From contig CALLNY010000018.1 in assembly GCA_938005475.1 (NCBI GenBank), forward strand, positions 36,221-100,220: 64,000 bases of DNA, given 5' to 3'. Below, in pieces: positions 28,255 through 37,509 of the stretch. Position 1 is the first letter of the stretch. Each line of letters starts with the position of its first letter. The DNA comes from an uncultured Bacteroidia bacterium. GTDB taxonomy: Bacteria; Bacteroidota; Bacteroidia; J057; CALLMJ01. The notes below the pieces were generated by a model. That model saw only the letters and a list, made by a program, of their open reading frames with translations. It ran no database searches and was not told where the DNA came from. Both the position numbers and the translations under genes were made by a program.

Positions 28255-28725
28255 ATGTCTAAAAAGAATAAAGATAAAAATTACAAGCCTACAATTACCA
28301 ACCGCAAAGCGTCTTTTGAGTTTTTTTTTATAGAAAAGTTTACTTGTGGGATAGTTCTTACGGGGACTGAAATAAAATCGGTAAGAGAGGGAAAAGTACA
28401 AATTCAAGACGCTTATTGCTATTTTGATAAAGGAGAATTATACATCAAAAATATGGAAATTGCACCTTATGAAAGGGGTTCATTTAGTAATGTTGAACCG
28501 AAGCGGGTCAGAAAATTGTTATTAAAGAAGCATGAGTTACTCCGTCTCCAACAAAAATTAGAGAAAGGTATGACCATTATTCCGATAAAATTATTTTTTA
28601 ATGAAAGGAATTTCGCAAAAGTAGAGATAGCCCTTTCGAAAGGGAAGAAATTATATGATAAACGCGAAAGCATCAAAGAAAAAGAAGTGAAAAGAGATTT
28701 ACAACGTATAAATTCTAAAGTATGA
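28255..28725 (+). CDS. smpB: SsrA-binding protein SmpB
   Basis: tmRNA-binding partner in trans-translation, rescuing stalled ribosomes and tagging the unfinished proteins. 156 residues, normal length. Motifs: ITNRKASFEFFF, GIVLTGTEIKSVREGKVQIQDA, the second OB-fold block YIKNMEIAPYERG, and a basic C-terminal tail (KKLYDKRESIKEKEVKRD) that inserts in the mRNA channel. It overlaps the following proline dehydrogenase by ATGA, so translation is coupled. Confidence 0.95.
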   Translation: MSKKNKDKNYKPTITNRKASFEFFFIEKFTCGIVLTGTEIKSVREGKVQIQDAYCYFDKGELYIKNMEIAPYERGSFSNVEPKRVRKLLLKKHELLRLQQKLEKGMTIIPIKLFFNERNFAKVEIALSKGKKLYDKRESIKEKEVKRDLQRINSKV

Positions 28726-29921
28726 TGATAGCAGAGCACACGAAAGTAGACTTTCAGAACACAAATATAGCTTTTGCTTATAAAAGTGATAAAGAGTTAA
28801 GGAAAAGTTGGTGGTTATTTAAGAGTATGCAGTATCCATGTTTAGTAAAAGCGGGTCCTAAACTAGTGAACACGGCATTAAAATTACGTTTACCTATCGA
28901 ATTTATACTCAAAGATTTCTTTTTTAAGCAATTTTGTGGTGGTACTTCATTAAAGGATATCCATTCAACGATTGAGTTACTGGGGAAATATGGTGTTTCC
29001 ACATTATTGGATTATGCTGTTGAAGGAGAAAAAACAGAACAAGGCTTTGATAAATGTAAAGAACAACTCCTTAAAACCATCGAGTATGCTGCGAACAATG
29101 CATTAGTTTGTGCATCTGCCTTAAAAATCACGGGGATAGGTAGTTTCGAGGTGTTAGAAAACTACCAAAAAGGGGCTATGTCTGAAAAAGATCATATAGC
29201 TTTTGCTAAAATCTTACAACGGTTAGATGAAATCTGTAAAAAAGCGTTTGAACTTAAACAAACCGTATATATTGATGCTGAGGAATCTTGGATACAAGAT
29301 ACTATTGATGAACTTGCCGAACAGATGATGGAAAAATATAATCAAGAATATCCCTGTGTATATACTACGATACAATGCTATCGCCATGATAGGTTGGGTT
29401 ATCTTCAAGAAATCATTCAGAAATCTCGTAAGAAAGGTTACATTTTAGGCATCAAATTAGTACGTGGAGCTTATTTAGAGAAAGAAAATGAAAGAGCCAA
29501 AGCAAAAAATTATCCTACTCCCATGAATCCTACCAAAGAAGTGACAGATAAAATGTTTAATTTATGTGCCCAAATTGCGTTAGCGCATTTGGGGCAAGTA
29601 TGGTTATGTGCAGGAACCCACAATGAAGCATCTTGCCAACTGATTATTCAAGAAATGACTGACCTAAATATCCCCCCAAATGATGAAAGAGTGTATTTTG
29701 CTCAATTGTTTGGAATGTCTGACCATATTTCTTTTAATTTAGCGAAAGCGGGATACAAAGTATGTAAATATTTACCATACGGTCCAGTAGAAGCTGTATT
29801 ACCTTATCTTTTTAGAAGAGCAGAAGAAAATTCTTCGGTAAAGGGGCAATCGGGTAGAGAATTTTTATTAGTAGACAAAGAATTTAAACGAAGAAAAAGC
29901 AATCCCTTAGCTTGGTGGTAA
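28722..29921 (+). CDS. proline dehydrogenase (monofunctional)
   Basis: FAD enzyme oxidising proline to pyrroline-5-carboxylate and passing electrons to the quinone pool. 399 residues, a PRODH barrel without the P5C dehydrogenase part found in PutA. Signatures: LLDYAVEGEKTEQGFD, KLVRGAYLEKENERA near residue 245, the AGTHNEASCQLI block, GMSDHISFNLAKAGYKVCKYLPYGPVEAVLPYLFRRAEEN (end of the barrel, quoted for its YGPVE and RRAEEN residues). Its start overlaps the smpB stop. It ends only 8 bases from the convergent T9SS gene, with no obvious terminator between them. Confidence 0.92.
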   Translation: MMIAEHTKVDFQNTNIAFAYKSDKELRKSWWLFKSMQYPCLVKAGPKLVNTALKLRLPIEFILKDFFFKQFCGGTSLKDIHSTIELLGKYGVSTLLDYAVEGEKTEQGFDKCKEQLLKTIEYAANNALVCASALKITGIGSFEVLENYQKGAMSEKDHIAFAKILQRLDEICKKAFELKQTVYIDAEESWIQDTIDELAEQMMEKYNQEYPCVYTTIQCYRHDRLGYLQEIIQKSRKKGYILGIKLVRGAYLEKENERAKAKNYPTPMNPTKEVTDKMFNLCAQIALAHLGQVWLCAGTHNEASCQLIIQEMTDLNIPPNDERVYFAQLFGMSDHISFNLAKAGYKVCKYLPYGPVEAVLPYLFRRAEENSSVKGQSGREFLLVDKEFKRRKSNPLAWW

Positions 29922-29929
29922 TATGATTT

Positions 29930-32122
29930 TTATCGAATTAAGGTGACGTTATAAACTGCATCTAATGAGTTACCATTACTCCATTTTCCTTTCACCAATA
30001 CCACATAAACACCTTCGGGGGCATTGTTGCCGTCCCATTCTAATCCTTGATAAAGAAGCTTTCCTGCTTCATTGTAGATAAACAGTTCATATTCCAAAGG
30101 TTCAATGGCAATTGGTTTTAGCGTTTCGTTTTTACCGTCTTGATTGGGAGTAAAAGCGTTCGGCATGAACAATAGATTACATTCGTTTTTTACGATTATT
30201 TCTTCAGTGGTAGAACATCCATTCACATCGGTTTTTATAACCGTATAATTATCAGGCTTTGGTGTTATGATAGTACGAGTAGTTTCGTTAGTATTCCACA
30301 AATATGTTTCTGCTGGTCCTGCGTCTAATAAAATACTTTCTCTGACAGAGCAAAAGGTAGTATCCAAAGGCATATAACGTTGTTTAGGCGCAGAAATTTT
30401 TACTTGAAAAGTATCCTCCCAAACACACGTCCCTGAGCGTATCCATTTAACGATGTAAGTACCGTTTTGAGTGATGGTAAAGGTATCAGCAGAAAGATTG
30501 TTATCCCATAACGCTTGGGCGTCCATAAAAGGATTAATATAGGTGATAAAAGATTGCCCACAGAGGATTGTATCCCTAAAATCATACTTGGGTGTATCTA
30601 CAAAAATGACTTGGATGGGAAAGATTTCAGCACAATATCCTTCTCCAAAAAAAATTTTAACATTATAATTTCCTGAGCGATCAATAGTTATGCTTGGAGC
30701 ACTCAATCCATTAGACCAAAAATAACTTGCTCCAGAGTTTAGGGCATTTAGGGTTACCATCTCGCCTTTACATGCGTATAAGAGTGTTTGGGGAAAGGGA
30801 TTTTGTGGCTTAGCATAAACTTTAATTTTTTTGGTCACTTGATAGCCTTGTTGTTTTAATTGAATAAAGTACTCACCGGGTTGAGCGAAGGCATATTTTA
30901 GACAGCTTCGAGCCGTTGAAAAAACTTGGTTTTGGATAGTCCATTCAAAATTACCTTGCAAATTAGAATTAGCACATAAGACAAAAGAGTCCGTTGCACA
31001 AACAGAAGTGGGTAATTCAAAATTTAATGGTGGTTTTGTGAGGTAGGATTGTACAAAGTTAGGTAGACCATACTGCACTACATAATTTGGGGTAGGCAAG
31101 CCGTTTACTAAGAAATTACAGGCTGTTCCATAGAGATTAGGCTTTTCTATGACGGCTAATGCTTGGGCATCTTTTTGGGCTATGTACATTTTTCCATCGG
31201 GAGCATTCGTAATATCACCTATCCATATTTCAGGAGTAAATAAAGGGCAACTCCAACTTCCTACAAGGTTCCATTGGTTCGTTGTACTCCATTGATAAAT
31301 TTCATTGGTTAGTATTCCACCTATACCAAAGAAATATCCTGTAACATATAAGAATTGTCCGTTCGGAGAGAAACTAACACCATAAGGGTTTTGTAAGCTT
31401 TTCTGTCTGGGATTAGATAGTACACCATTTTGAAAATCAAAACTTTCCACTAAATTAAGGTAAGGGATAGCACAGGCTACTTGGTCTCCTTGCAAGGAAA
31501 ATTTCATAGTCCCAGAGGCAATGACGCTGGTTCCTGTATGAATGGTACCGATATGGGTAGTAACAGGATTACTGATTCCCGAGGATGTGATTGCGTAGCA
31601 AATAAATTTATCGGAGTTCCACTCGTGAGTTAGTAACCAGAAATCTTTATGGTTATTTTGGTGTACGGCGGTAACCTTTTCGCAAGTAGGTTGATAAAGT
31701 AAAGAGGGACCTGAAAGAATAGTTTGAGCGGAAGCACTCAATAAATAATAGTGTAGTCCACCTGAACCGTAAGCACCATTAACAAATAAGAAGAGCGTAT
31801 CTTCATGGGAAGGATAAGGGATAAAAAGGGAGGATTGCGCGGCATCTGGGTTTCCTACTAATTGATTGCTAATGAGTTGATGATGCTTACCATAGAGGTT
31901 CTTCCCATCAGTATAAAACAATAGATTACCTAAAGAATCTGAGATGGTAGCACAACCTTCAGGGGATTTGAGTTGCCCGTGTGTAAGAGGAGCGGCGTAA
32001 CCATTCGTAAAATGAATACCATTAAAATTTCCGAAATACCAATAGTTGGCTTGAAATTGCGCATAACCTTGAAAAAAATAGCATACAAGCCCTAAAAATT
32101 GTAAAACTCTGGTTTTTATCAT
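29930..32122 (-). CDS. T9SS type B sorted surface protein with propeller-like N-terminal part
   Basis: A 730-residue secreted protein. A signal peptide (to about residue 21) is followed by a WD40-like region (25-360) with YWYFGNFNGIHFTNG and EGCATISDSLGNLLFYTDG, a common start in Bacteroidota surface proteins. Ig/PKD-like segments follow (370-640; for example PGEYFIQLKQ and GNYNVKIF). The C-terminal gliding-motility/CHU_C sorting domain has LFMPNAFTPNQDGKNETL, YELFIYNEAGKLLYQGLEWDG and PEGVYVVLVKG. It should leave through the type IX secretion system. I start at ATG 32122, not the upstream TTG. It is divergent from the next T9SS gene. Confidence 0.9.
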   Translation of the reverse strand: MIKTRVLQFLGLVCYFFQGYAQFQANYWYFGNFNGIHFTNGYAAPLTHGQLKSPEGCATISDSLGNLLFYTDGKNLYGKHHQLISNQLVGNPDAAQSSLFIPYPSHEDTLFLFVNGAYGSGGLHYYLLSASAQTILSGPSLLYQPTCEKVTAVHQNNHKDFWLLTHEWNSDKFICYAITSSGISNPVTTHIGTIHTGTSVIASGTMKFSLQGDQVACAIPYLNLVESFDFQNGVLSNPRQKSLQNPYGVSFSPNGQFLYVTGYFFGIGGILTNEIYQWSTTNQWNLVGSWSCPLFTPEIWIGDITNAPDGKMYIAQKDAQALAVIEKPNLYGTACNFLVNGLPTPNYVVQYGLPNFVQSYLTKPPLNFELPTSVCATDSFVLCANSNLQGNFEWTIQNQVFSTARSCLKYAFAQPGEYFIQLKQQGYQVTKKIKVYAKPQNPFPQTLLYACKGEMVTLNALNSGASYFWSNGLSAPSITIDRSGNYNVKIFFGEGYCAEIFPIQVIFVDTPKYDFRDTILCGQSFITYINPFMDAQALWDNNLSADTFTITQNGTYIVKWIRSGTCVWEDTFQVKISAPKQRYMPLDTTFCSVRESILLDAGPAETYLWNTNETTRTIITPKPDNYTVIKTDVNGCSTTEEIIVKNECNLLFMPNAFTPNQDGKNETLKPIAIEPLEYELFIYNEAGKLLYQGLEWDGNNAPEGVYVVLVKGKWSNGNSLDAVYNVTLIR

Positions 32123-32154
32123 AAGTAGCAAAACTACAAAGATTTCTAAAAAAA

Positions 32155-32186
32155 TTTGCTTTTAAAATAAAAACATTGTAAGTTTG
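32155..32186 (+). promoter_or_regulatory. promoter of the type A T9SS cargo gene
   Basis: TTTG at 32155-32158, a 20-base spacer, then TAAGTTTG at 32179-32186 followed by C; 17 bases before ATG 32203. Full match to the Bacteroidota consensus. Confidence 0.72.
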
Positions 32187-32202
32187 CAAATAATTAAATA
32201 TT

Positions 32203-33804
32203 ATGAATAATATCAAAAATATTTTTATTTTATGTTCGTTTTTTTCGTCTATCAATAATTTACTGGCACAATTAGACACTGTATGGACACGAGCGTTTGG
32301 AGGTTCTCAAAATGAAATACTTGGTACCGTTCTACCGAATAACATGGGTTCGCCTGGTGCATCTATTGCCAAATATGGTAATTATTTATTTGCTGTTGCA
32401 TCCACGTTATCAAATGATGGAGATTTACGATATAACTATGGAAGTGAAGATATATGGGTCATAAAATTAAATTTACAAGGTGACACAATATGGACAAAAA
32501 GCTTCGGTGGGAGTGATTACGAGAGAGCTTATAAGATTTTAGCATTAAATGATGGAGGTTGTGTGATTGTGGGGAGTACGATGTCTAACAGTGATGATTT
32601 TATCAATTCCAAAGGTGGTTCTGATGGCTTTTTATTACGATTAAATAGCAACGGGGACATAGTATGGTTTAAGCGATATGGTGGTTCTAATGCAGATTAT
32701 CTGTATGACGTTATTCTTACGAGTGATGGTAATTTTTTGTGTGTAGGAGAAAGCTTTTCTATCAATGGAGATTTAGTAGGTACGGGGTCAGGATTATCTT
32801 GGATAATAAAAATCAATGCGTCGAATGGTAACCGTATATGGAGCAAAACTTATCAAGGTCCTGATAGTGGTTCGCAGGATTATTTAGATAACTTTTTTAG
32901 AGTCATAGAATTAAGCGATGGCTCGGGATTTGTTGCGGCTGGTTACACAACACCTTATTTTTATGATTTCGACGCAGATGACATTCATTATGAAAAGATT
33001 GATAACAATGGTAATGTAGTTTGGTCTAAAAAAATAGGCTCTACAATGGGGGGCGATGCAATTGGTAATATAGTGGATGGCGGTAATGGGCAATTTTATT
33101 TAGTGGGTAGAGTAATAGGAACTGGTTCTATTGTTTCTAATTATTACGGAGGAAGTGGTGATGTTTGGATTGTGAAATGTGATGCACAAGGTAACCATTT
33201 ATGGAATAAAAATTGGGGGGGTACTGATTGGGAGTTTGCTTTTGATGCTAAAAAAGATAGCTTAAATAATTTGTATATAGGAGCCTTCACTAGAAGTACG
33301 GATTATGATGCCGCAGGAGTAAGTTATGGATTACAAGATTATTGGTTTCTTAAAACCGACACTTCCGGAAATTTATTATGGAAGTATCGTTGCGGAGGTT
33401 CAGATAGGGATATAATCCTAGGCATAGAGGTATTAGATGTGAATTCTGTCGTAGCAATAGGAAGAACTTTTTCAAACGATGGTATGGTAACCTTAAATAA
33501 AGGTGGCTCTGATGTTTGGATTGTTCGAGTAGATTCCTTAAATAATACAACCTCTACAACTAATTCACATATACAACCTTTATTTTCCTTTTATGCTTTG
33601 GATAATCAAAACTATTCCCTTTCCACTGAGGAAGGTATAAATCATATTCAAATTTTTAATTTATTGGGTAATTTAGTTTTTGAACAACGTCTCATCAATC
33701 CACAATCTAACCTAAAAATCCCTCTGCATGAAGCTTCGGGCATTTATATCTTAAATGTTATTACGGATAAACAAGTTTACTGCAAAAAATTTTATCATCC
33801 ATAA
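32203..33804 (+). CDS. T9SS type A sorted protein with repeated GGSD-type beta-propeller motifs
   Basis: A 533-residue secreted protein. A signal peptide ends at about LLAQ (residue 23). The body (25-440) is a series of about eight repeats of roughly 50 residues, each with a WxKxFGGS(D/N) core. Examples are WTKSFGGSDYERAYKI, FKRYGGSNADYLYDV and WKYRCGGSDRDIILGI, alternating with DGGxVxVGxT turns, as in a beta-propeller. The last 75 residues form a type A sorting domain, with HIQIFNLLGNLVFEQRL and EASGIYILNVITDKQVYCKKF. It should be exported by the type IX system and fixed at the surface or released. It has its own strong promoter. Confidence 0.88.
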   Translation: MNNIKNIFILCSFFSSINNLLAQLDTVWTRAFGGSQNEILGTVLPNNMGSPGASIAKYGNYLFAVASTLSNDGDLRYNYGSEDIWVIKLNLQGDTIWTKSFGGSDYERAYKILALNDGGCVIVGSTMSNSDDFINSKGGSDGFLLRLNSNGDIVWFKRYGGSNADYLYDVILTSDGNFLCVGESFSINGDLVGTGSGLSWIIKINASNGNRIWSKTYQGPDSGSQDYLDNFFRVIELSDGSGFVAAGYTTPYFYDFDADDIHYEKIDNNGNVVWSKKIGSTMGGDAIGNIVDGGNGQFYLVGRVIGTGSIVSNYYGGSGDVWIVKCDAQGNHLWNKNWGGTDWEFAFDAKKDSLNNLYIGAFTRSTDYDAAGVSYGLQDYWFLKTDTSGNLLWKYRCGGSDRDIILGIEVLDVNSVVAIGRTFSNDGMVTLNKGGSDVWIVRVDSLNNTTSTTNSHIQPLFSFYALDNQNYSLSTEEGINHIQIFNLLGNLVFEQRLINPQSNLKIPLHEASGIYILNVITDKQVYCKKFYHP

Positions 33805-33886
33805 ATAAAATATACCCCAAAAATAAATTTTCATAGTTAACTTTTTACTTGAAAATAATTATCTTTGTGAATTAAAAATCACAATC

Positions 33887-34327
33887 ATGAAAAATATTAT
33901 TCTTATTTTATCAGTTTTATGGATTGCATCTTGTAATATGATTGAAAAAAATCAACAAGACTTAACCAAACGATTAAAAGGAACTGATTGGATGCATGGG
34001 GATTACTACTACAAAGGTAGTGATGGTATTTACAAAAAAAGTAATGAGCGTTTAGATGCTTGTATTTATGGTAATATATTGCGTTTTGATGCAGACTCTG
34101 TTCTTATGGAAGATGCTGGAATAAAATGTACTAAGCCCGAACTTAGTCATTGGGGAAAAAAATATGCTTACAAATTAAGTTCAGATAACCGCTCTTTAGA
34201 TATTCTTATCCCAAATAAACCCTTGAATTATAAAGTAGAGGCTTTCAATGATGATGAGTTAAATTTAAGTTTAAAATCCGATCCCAACGGCGTGATTTTT
34301 TATAATCGTTTAAAAGAATTTAAGTAA
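33887..34327 (+). CDS. small hypothetical lipoprotein (lipocalin-like)
   Basis: A 146-residue lipoprotein: the signal ends in VLWIASC (Cys16). The mature part is beta-rich, with GTDWMHGDYYYKGSDGIYKK and YAYKLSSDNRSLDILIP, reminiscent of lipocalin-like domains common in Bacteroidota lipoproteins, but the match is weak. TATCTTTG at 33860-33867 is a possible -7 box 19 bases before the start. The next gene follows by 5 bases and may share its transcript. Function unknown. Confidence 0.6.
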   Translation: MKNIILILSVLWIASCNMIEKNQQDLTKRLKGTDWMHGDYYYKGSDGIYKKSNERLDACIYGNILRFDADSVLMEDAGIKCTKPELSHWGKKYAYKLSSDNRSLDILIPNKPLNYKVEAFNDDELNLSLKSDPNGVIFYNRLKEFK

Positions 34328-34332
34328 TCGAT

Positions 34333-35028
34333 ATGATTAGATGTCTTACTATTCAAGGATACAATATTCCTTTTATCCTTCAAAAAAATCCCCAATATTC
34401 CGTTCGACTGATTTTTGAGTCTTCTTTCTTTATCATAGAAACTAGCACTGGTCAAATTGATGACAAGATATTAAAATTTATTTATGATAAATCGGAGTGG
34501 ATACTGAAGCATTACTTAACATTTAATAAAGAACAATTAGTCAATAAATTGCTACAAGAGGGAAAAATATGGCTTCTTGGAAAACTATTTAATTACAAAT
34601 ATGTTCAGAGCAAAAATAACTTCTTTCGTTTTGAAAATCAAGAATTAATTATTTTTACAAAAATTTCTAATCCTGATATAAAGACAATTTACAAAGTTAT
34701 CAGAGCATTTTCTAAAAAATTTTTAACTCATAAAACTTTTGTGATTGCACAGGAAATTGGTTTGTTTCCTAATCAAGTAACAATAAGAGTACAAAATACG
34801 TTATGGGGGTCTTGCTCTTCTCAAAAAAAAATCAATCTCAACTGGCGTCTAATTTTTTTAGAACCATCCCATATTGATTATGTAATTATACACGAATTAT
34901 GCCACCTAAAACATATGAACCATAATTTACTTTTTTGGGATTTAGTGGAGAGTTTTTGCCCGTATTATAAAGAAAGCGAAAAATACCTGAAAGAAAACCA
35001 TTGGGTTTTGAATATTTATAAAGAATAA
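34333..35028 (+). CDS. YgjP-like zinc metallopeptidase (DUF45 / WLM-related)
   Basis: A 231-residue cytoplasmic protein of the YgjP/DUF45 metal-dependent hydrolase family. The zinc site HELCHLKHMNHN near residue 189 is preceded by NLNWRLIFLEPSHIDYVIIHE, and the motif TLWGSCSSQKKINLNW upstream is the standard family block. The C-terminal helix with FCPYYKESEKYLKEN completes the fold. Substrate is not known; relatives are often linked with restriction or DNA-repair genes, but here the neighbours are a lipoprotein and ppk2. Length is close to normal. Confidence 0.85.
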   Translation: MIRCLTIQGYNIPFILQKNPQYSVRLIFESSFFIIETSTGQIDDKILKFIYDKSEWILKHYLTFNKEQLVNKLLQEGKIWLLGKLFNYKYVQSKNNFFRFENQELIIFTKISNPDIKTIYKVIRAFSKKFLTHKTFVIAQEIGLFPNQVTIRVQNTLWGSCSSQKKINLNWRLIFLEPSHIDYVIIHELCHLKHMNHNLLFWDLVESFCPYYKESEKYLKENHWVLNIYKE

Positions 35029-35182
35029 AATTTTATTGAAAAATTGTGAGATTAGGTATCCACAACTCATAAAGCTGAAAAACGACAGCGTCAAGCATAA
35101 AGATGAAAAATATTAACAAGCAATAAAATGAGGTGATATGGAAATTTGTACAGTGTGGTATTAAGGCAAAATAATCCATAAA

Positions 35183-35926
35183 CTAGAATTTTGCAGGAGG
35201 ATAACTTAATTTCATGTTCTCTAAGGTTTCAAGTATTTTTTGTGCAATCAGGTACTCTTTATAAAAGTTATGGCCGGAGGGAATAATTTCCCAAGGCACG
35301 ACATCACACTTTTCAAAAGCTTCTTCGTAGCATTTTCTGTACTCAGGCCAGTATTTAGCTTCTTCAAGATCTTGATGGTTAAATTTCCACATTTTATTGG
35401 GCATAGTTTGGCGTTCTAAAAAACGTTTTTGTTGCTCTTTTTCAGAGATATGTAAATAAAATTTAAGGATAGCGGTTCCTCTTTCTTGTAGAAGTTCTTC
35501 AAAACTATTGATGAAATCCAGACGTTTTTTAATAATTTTTTCGTCTACCCATTTGTGTACTCTTACAATTAAAACATCTTCATAATGAGAACGATTAAAA
35601 ACATGAATCATACCTTTGGGAGGTACCTTTTTATGAACACGCTACAAGAAATCGTAATCTAATTCTTCTTCGGTAGGTTTTTTAAAAGAAATTACACGAA
35701 TCCCCATAGGATTTACTCCAGAAAAAACATCTCTTATTGCTCCATCTTTTCCTGAAGCATCCATTCCCTGTATAATCACTAAAAGACTCCTTGAATGGCT
35801 CGCATAAAGCACGCTCTGAAGTTCTCCAATTTTTTTCACTATCTCAGCGGTCTCTTGTTTAATTTTTTCTTTATTAACCTCTTTGGGAGACCGAGTATCG
35901 ATATCTAATAATTTAATTTTTGCCAT
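35183..35926 (-). pseudogene. ppk2: polyphosphate kinase 2 (PPK2) interrupted by an in-frame amber codon
   Basis: PPK2 makes nucleotides from polyphosphate, or the reverse. The N-terminal part (94 residues) has Walker A GMDASGKDGAIRDVFSGVNP and SFKKPTEEELDYDFL. The minus strand then reads TAG (complement of 35642-35644) where the family has Trp, and continues in the same frame with RVHKKVPPKGMIHVFNRSHYED, through the lid region ERQTMPNKMWKFNHQDLEEAKYW to a normal stop. There is no frameshift. The full frame would give about 247 residues, a near-complete PPK2. The change is one base from TGG. It could be a recent nonsense mutation, a sequencing or assembly error, or rare readthrough; the downstream ATG 35611 alone would lack the Walker A. 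Confidence 0.88.
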
Positions 35927-35932
35927 GATTAG

Positions 35933-36454
35933 TTAGTTATTTTTTTTAAAATGAGCGGGAGGTTCAAAGATTGTACCGCAATTTTTACAGGTTCTTAGTT
36001 CTTCATTTTCATAAAAGGATTTCAAGATAGGCTGTAATTGAGTAGTTAAGTTAGTGAGAAATAGTTCCACATGATAAAGTAAATGATTACAATTTTCGCA
36101 ATACCATTCTAAAGCATCGTTAGATTCTCTAGTTCTTTCGATGACCATACCTATTGTATTTTCTTTTCTTTGAGGTGAATGAGGGACATTCGGTGGTAAT
36201 AAGAAAATTTCTCCTTGTTTTATGGGAATATCTTTAATTTTTTTATTTTCATCCAGAATTCTTAATACCATATCCCCTTCGATTTGGTAAAAAAACTCTT
36301 CTGTAGGGTTCACGTGAAAATCTTTTCTTGCATTGGGTCCTCCAACGATGGTAACCATAAAATCCGTGTTCTCCCAAACCAATTTGTTACCAACGGGTGG
36401 TTTTAATAAATGCCGATTTTCTTCTATCCACTGAAATAAATTTAACGGTATCAT
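35933..36454 (-). CDS. nbaC: 3-hydroxyanthranilate 3,4-dioxygenase
   Basis: Iron dioxygenase of the kynurenine pathway, opening 3-hydroxyanthranilate on the way to quinolinate/NAD or to degradation. 173 residues, cupin fold. Metal ligands are seen in KDFHVNPTEEFFYQIEGDM (His47, Glu53) and LPPNVPHSPQR. The bacterial rubredoxin-like second iron site is present as CENC and CKNCG in the C-terminal quarter. No other kynurenine genes are in the window. It lies 6 bases before ppk2 and 10 bases after an outer membrane protein gene on the same strand, so they may share a transcript without sharing a pathway. Confidence 0.92.
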   Translation of the reverse strand: MIPLNLFQWIEENRHLLKPPVGNKLVWENTDFMVTIVGGPNARKDFHVNPTEEFFYQIEGDMVLRILDENKKIKDIPIKQGEIFLLPPNVPHSPQRKENTIGMVIERTRESNDALEWYCENCNHLLYHVELFLTNLTTQLQPILKSFYENEELRTCKNCGTIFEPPAHFKKNN

Positions 36455-36464
36455 ACGATAAAAA

Positions 36465-37265
36465 TTATTTACCTAAGTAAAACTTTATTCCTATATTAAA
36501 ACGTAATGCACTATACGAGGAAATTAAAGACTCAGCTTCCCCTTTTTTAATAGGAGGAGTATAACTATCCACATAAACGCTTTCATAGGTATTCCCAGAT
36601 TGCTCCCATTCGCTATATTTATCTTCACCTAAAACTTTATATTCTAAAACTTTAGATTTTTTAGCTTTAATGTGTAGCAATAACATCTGAACTTCAGAGG
36701 TTAAGGATAAATTTTCCGTAAGATTATATTCAAGCCCGAATGAAGTAAATGCTCCTACATTAAATTTCCCAAAAGTTTTTATTTTTAAATAGACGGAATT
36801 TTCAATGGTAGGATTCATTATATCTTCTGATGAAATTAATGCTTCTGTAATTTGAAACCCTCCTAATGGAACTACAGCACCTAATTTTCCAATTACGTTT
36901 AATTTTTCTAAATTAGATTTTGAAATAAACATAGGAGTAGCCATAAACATTCTTGCGTAATCTTGTCGATACTCCGTAAATCCTTTTTTAATATCATTGG
37001 TTAAAGTATTTTTTCCATGAACATAATTGAACATTAACTCAACTCCAATATGCTCATCAAACATATAACCACCGCCTAAATTAAAATTAGCACCTGCACC
37101 ATAAGTACCATAATTCAAAGTAGTAAGGTTTGATGTATCTACTTGGTAACCTAATAAAACTTTCATGAAGGGTATTCCATAACCGTTATTGGTTTCAATA
37201 AAAAAATTTTGAGATTTTAATAACTGAAAGCATAATAATAAAGCAATTAGTTTAATATAACGCAT
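36465..37265 (-). CDS. outer membrane beta-barrel protein, hypothetical
   Basis: A 266-residue protein with a signal peptide (MRYIKLIALLLCFQLLKSQ). It has about eight alternating beta segments with aromatic belts (for example GGGYMFDEHIGVELMFNYVHG, YNLTENLSLTSEVQMLLLH). The final strand LRFNIGIKFYLGK ends in a hydrophobic/aromatic pattern expected for an outer membrane barrel of the OmpW/OMP_b-brl type. No specific function is visible. It shares a strand and close spacing with nbaC. Confidence 0.7.
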   Translation of the reverse strand: MRYIKLIALLLCFQLLKSQNFFIETNNGYGIPFMKVLLGYQVDTSNLTTLNYGTYGAGANFNLGGGYMFDEHIGVELMFNYVHGKNTLTNDIKKGFTEYRQDYARMFMATPMFISKSNLEKLNVIGKLGAVVPLGGFQITEALISSEDIMNPTIENSVYLKIKTFGKFNVGAFTSFGLEYNLTENLSLTSEVQMLLLHIKAKKSKVLEYKVLGEDKYSEWEQSGNTYESVYVDSYTPPIKKGEAESLISSYSALRFNIGIKFYLGK

Positions 37266-37467
37266 AAGTTCCTAATGTTTTTGCAATTTTAATAGCTATT
37301 TTCTAATTTTCCAAAATAAAGTAAACTTTTTTTATTTGATTGTACCAATTACCATTGAGGCTGATAAAATAACTGTTCATAAACTAATAATGACCAATCA
37401 ACCTGTAAATTAAATTTATTGGGTTTTATTTGGGTATTTTTGTGTGGGTGATTTATACGCAAGAGTG

Positions 37468-37501
37468 TAGAAAATGAGACTTTAAACGGTCTCATTTTCT
37501 A
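37468..37501. repeat. perfect 13-bp inverted repeat (strong hairpin) in intergenic region
   Basis: Bases 37468-37480 are perfectly complementary to 37489-37501 with an 8-base loop (TTTAAACG). It lies between the ppiD terminator and the outer membrane protein gene. It has no U-run of its own on either strand that would make it a simple terminator. In the rest of the 294-base gap (37266-37559) I see only the terminator at 37514-37540. Confidence 0.75.
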
Positions 37502-37509
37502 TTTGTAAA

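Noticed and set aside
35029..35182. A terminator or small gene between the YgjP-like gene and ppk2
   Set aside because: No stem with a T-run and no convincing short frame was found in these 154 bases.
35600..35660. A frameshift in the polyphosphate kinase gene
   Set aside because: The two halves look like separate genes, but both are in the same frame; reading through the stop shows one in-frame TAG instead of an insertion or deletion.
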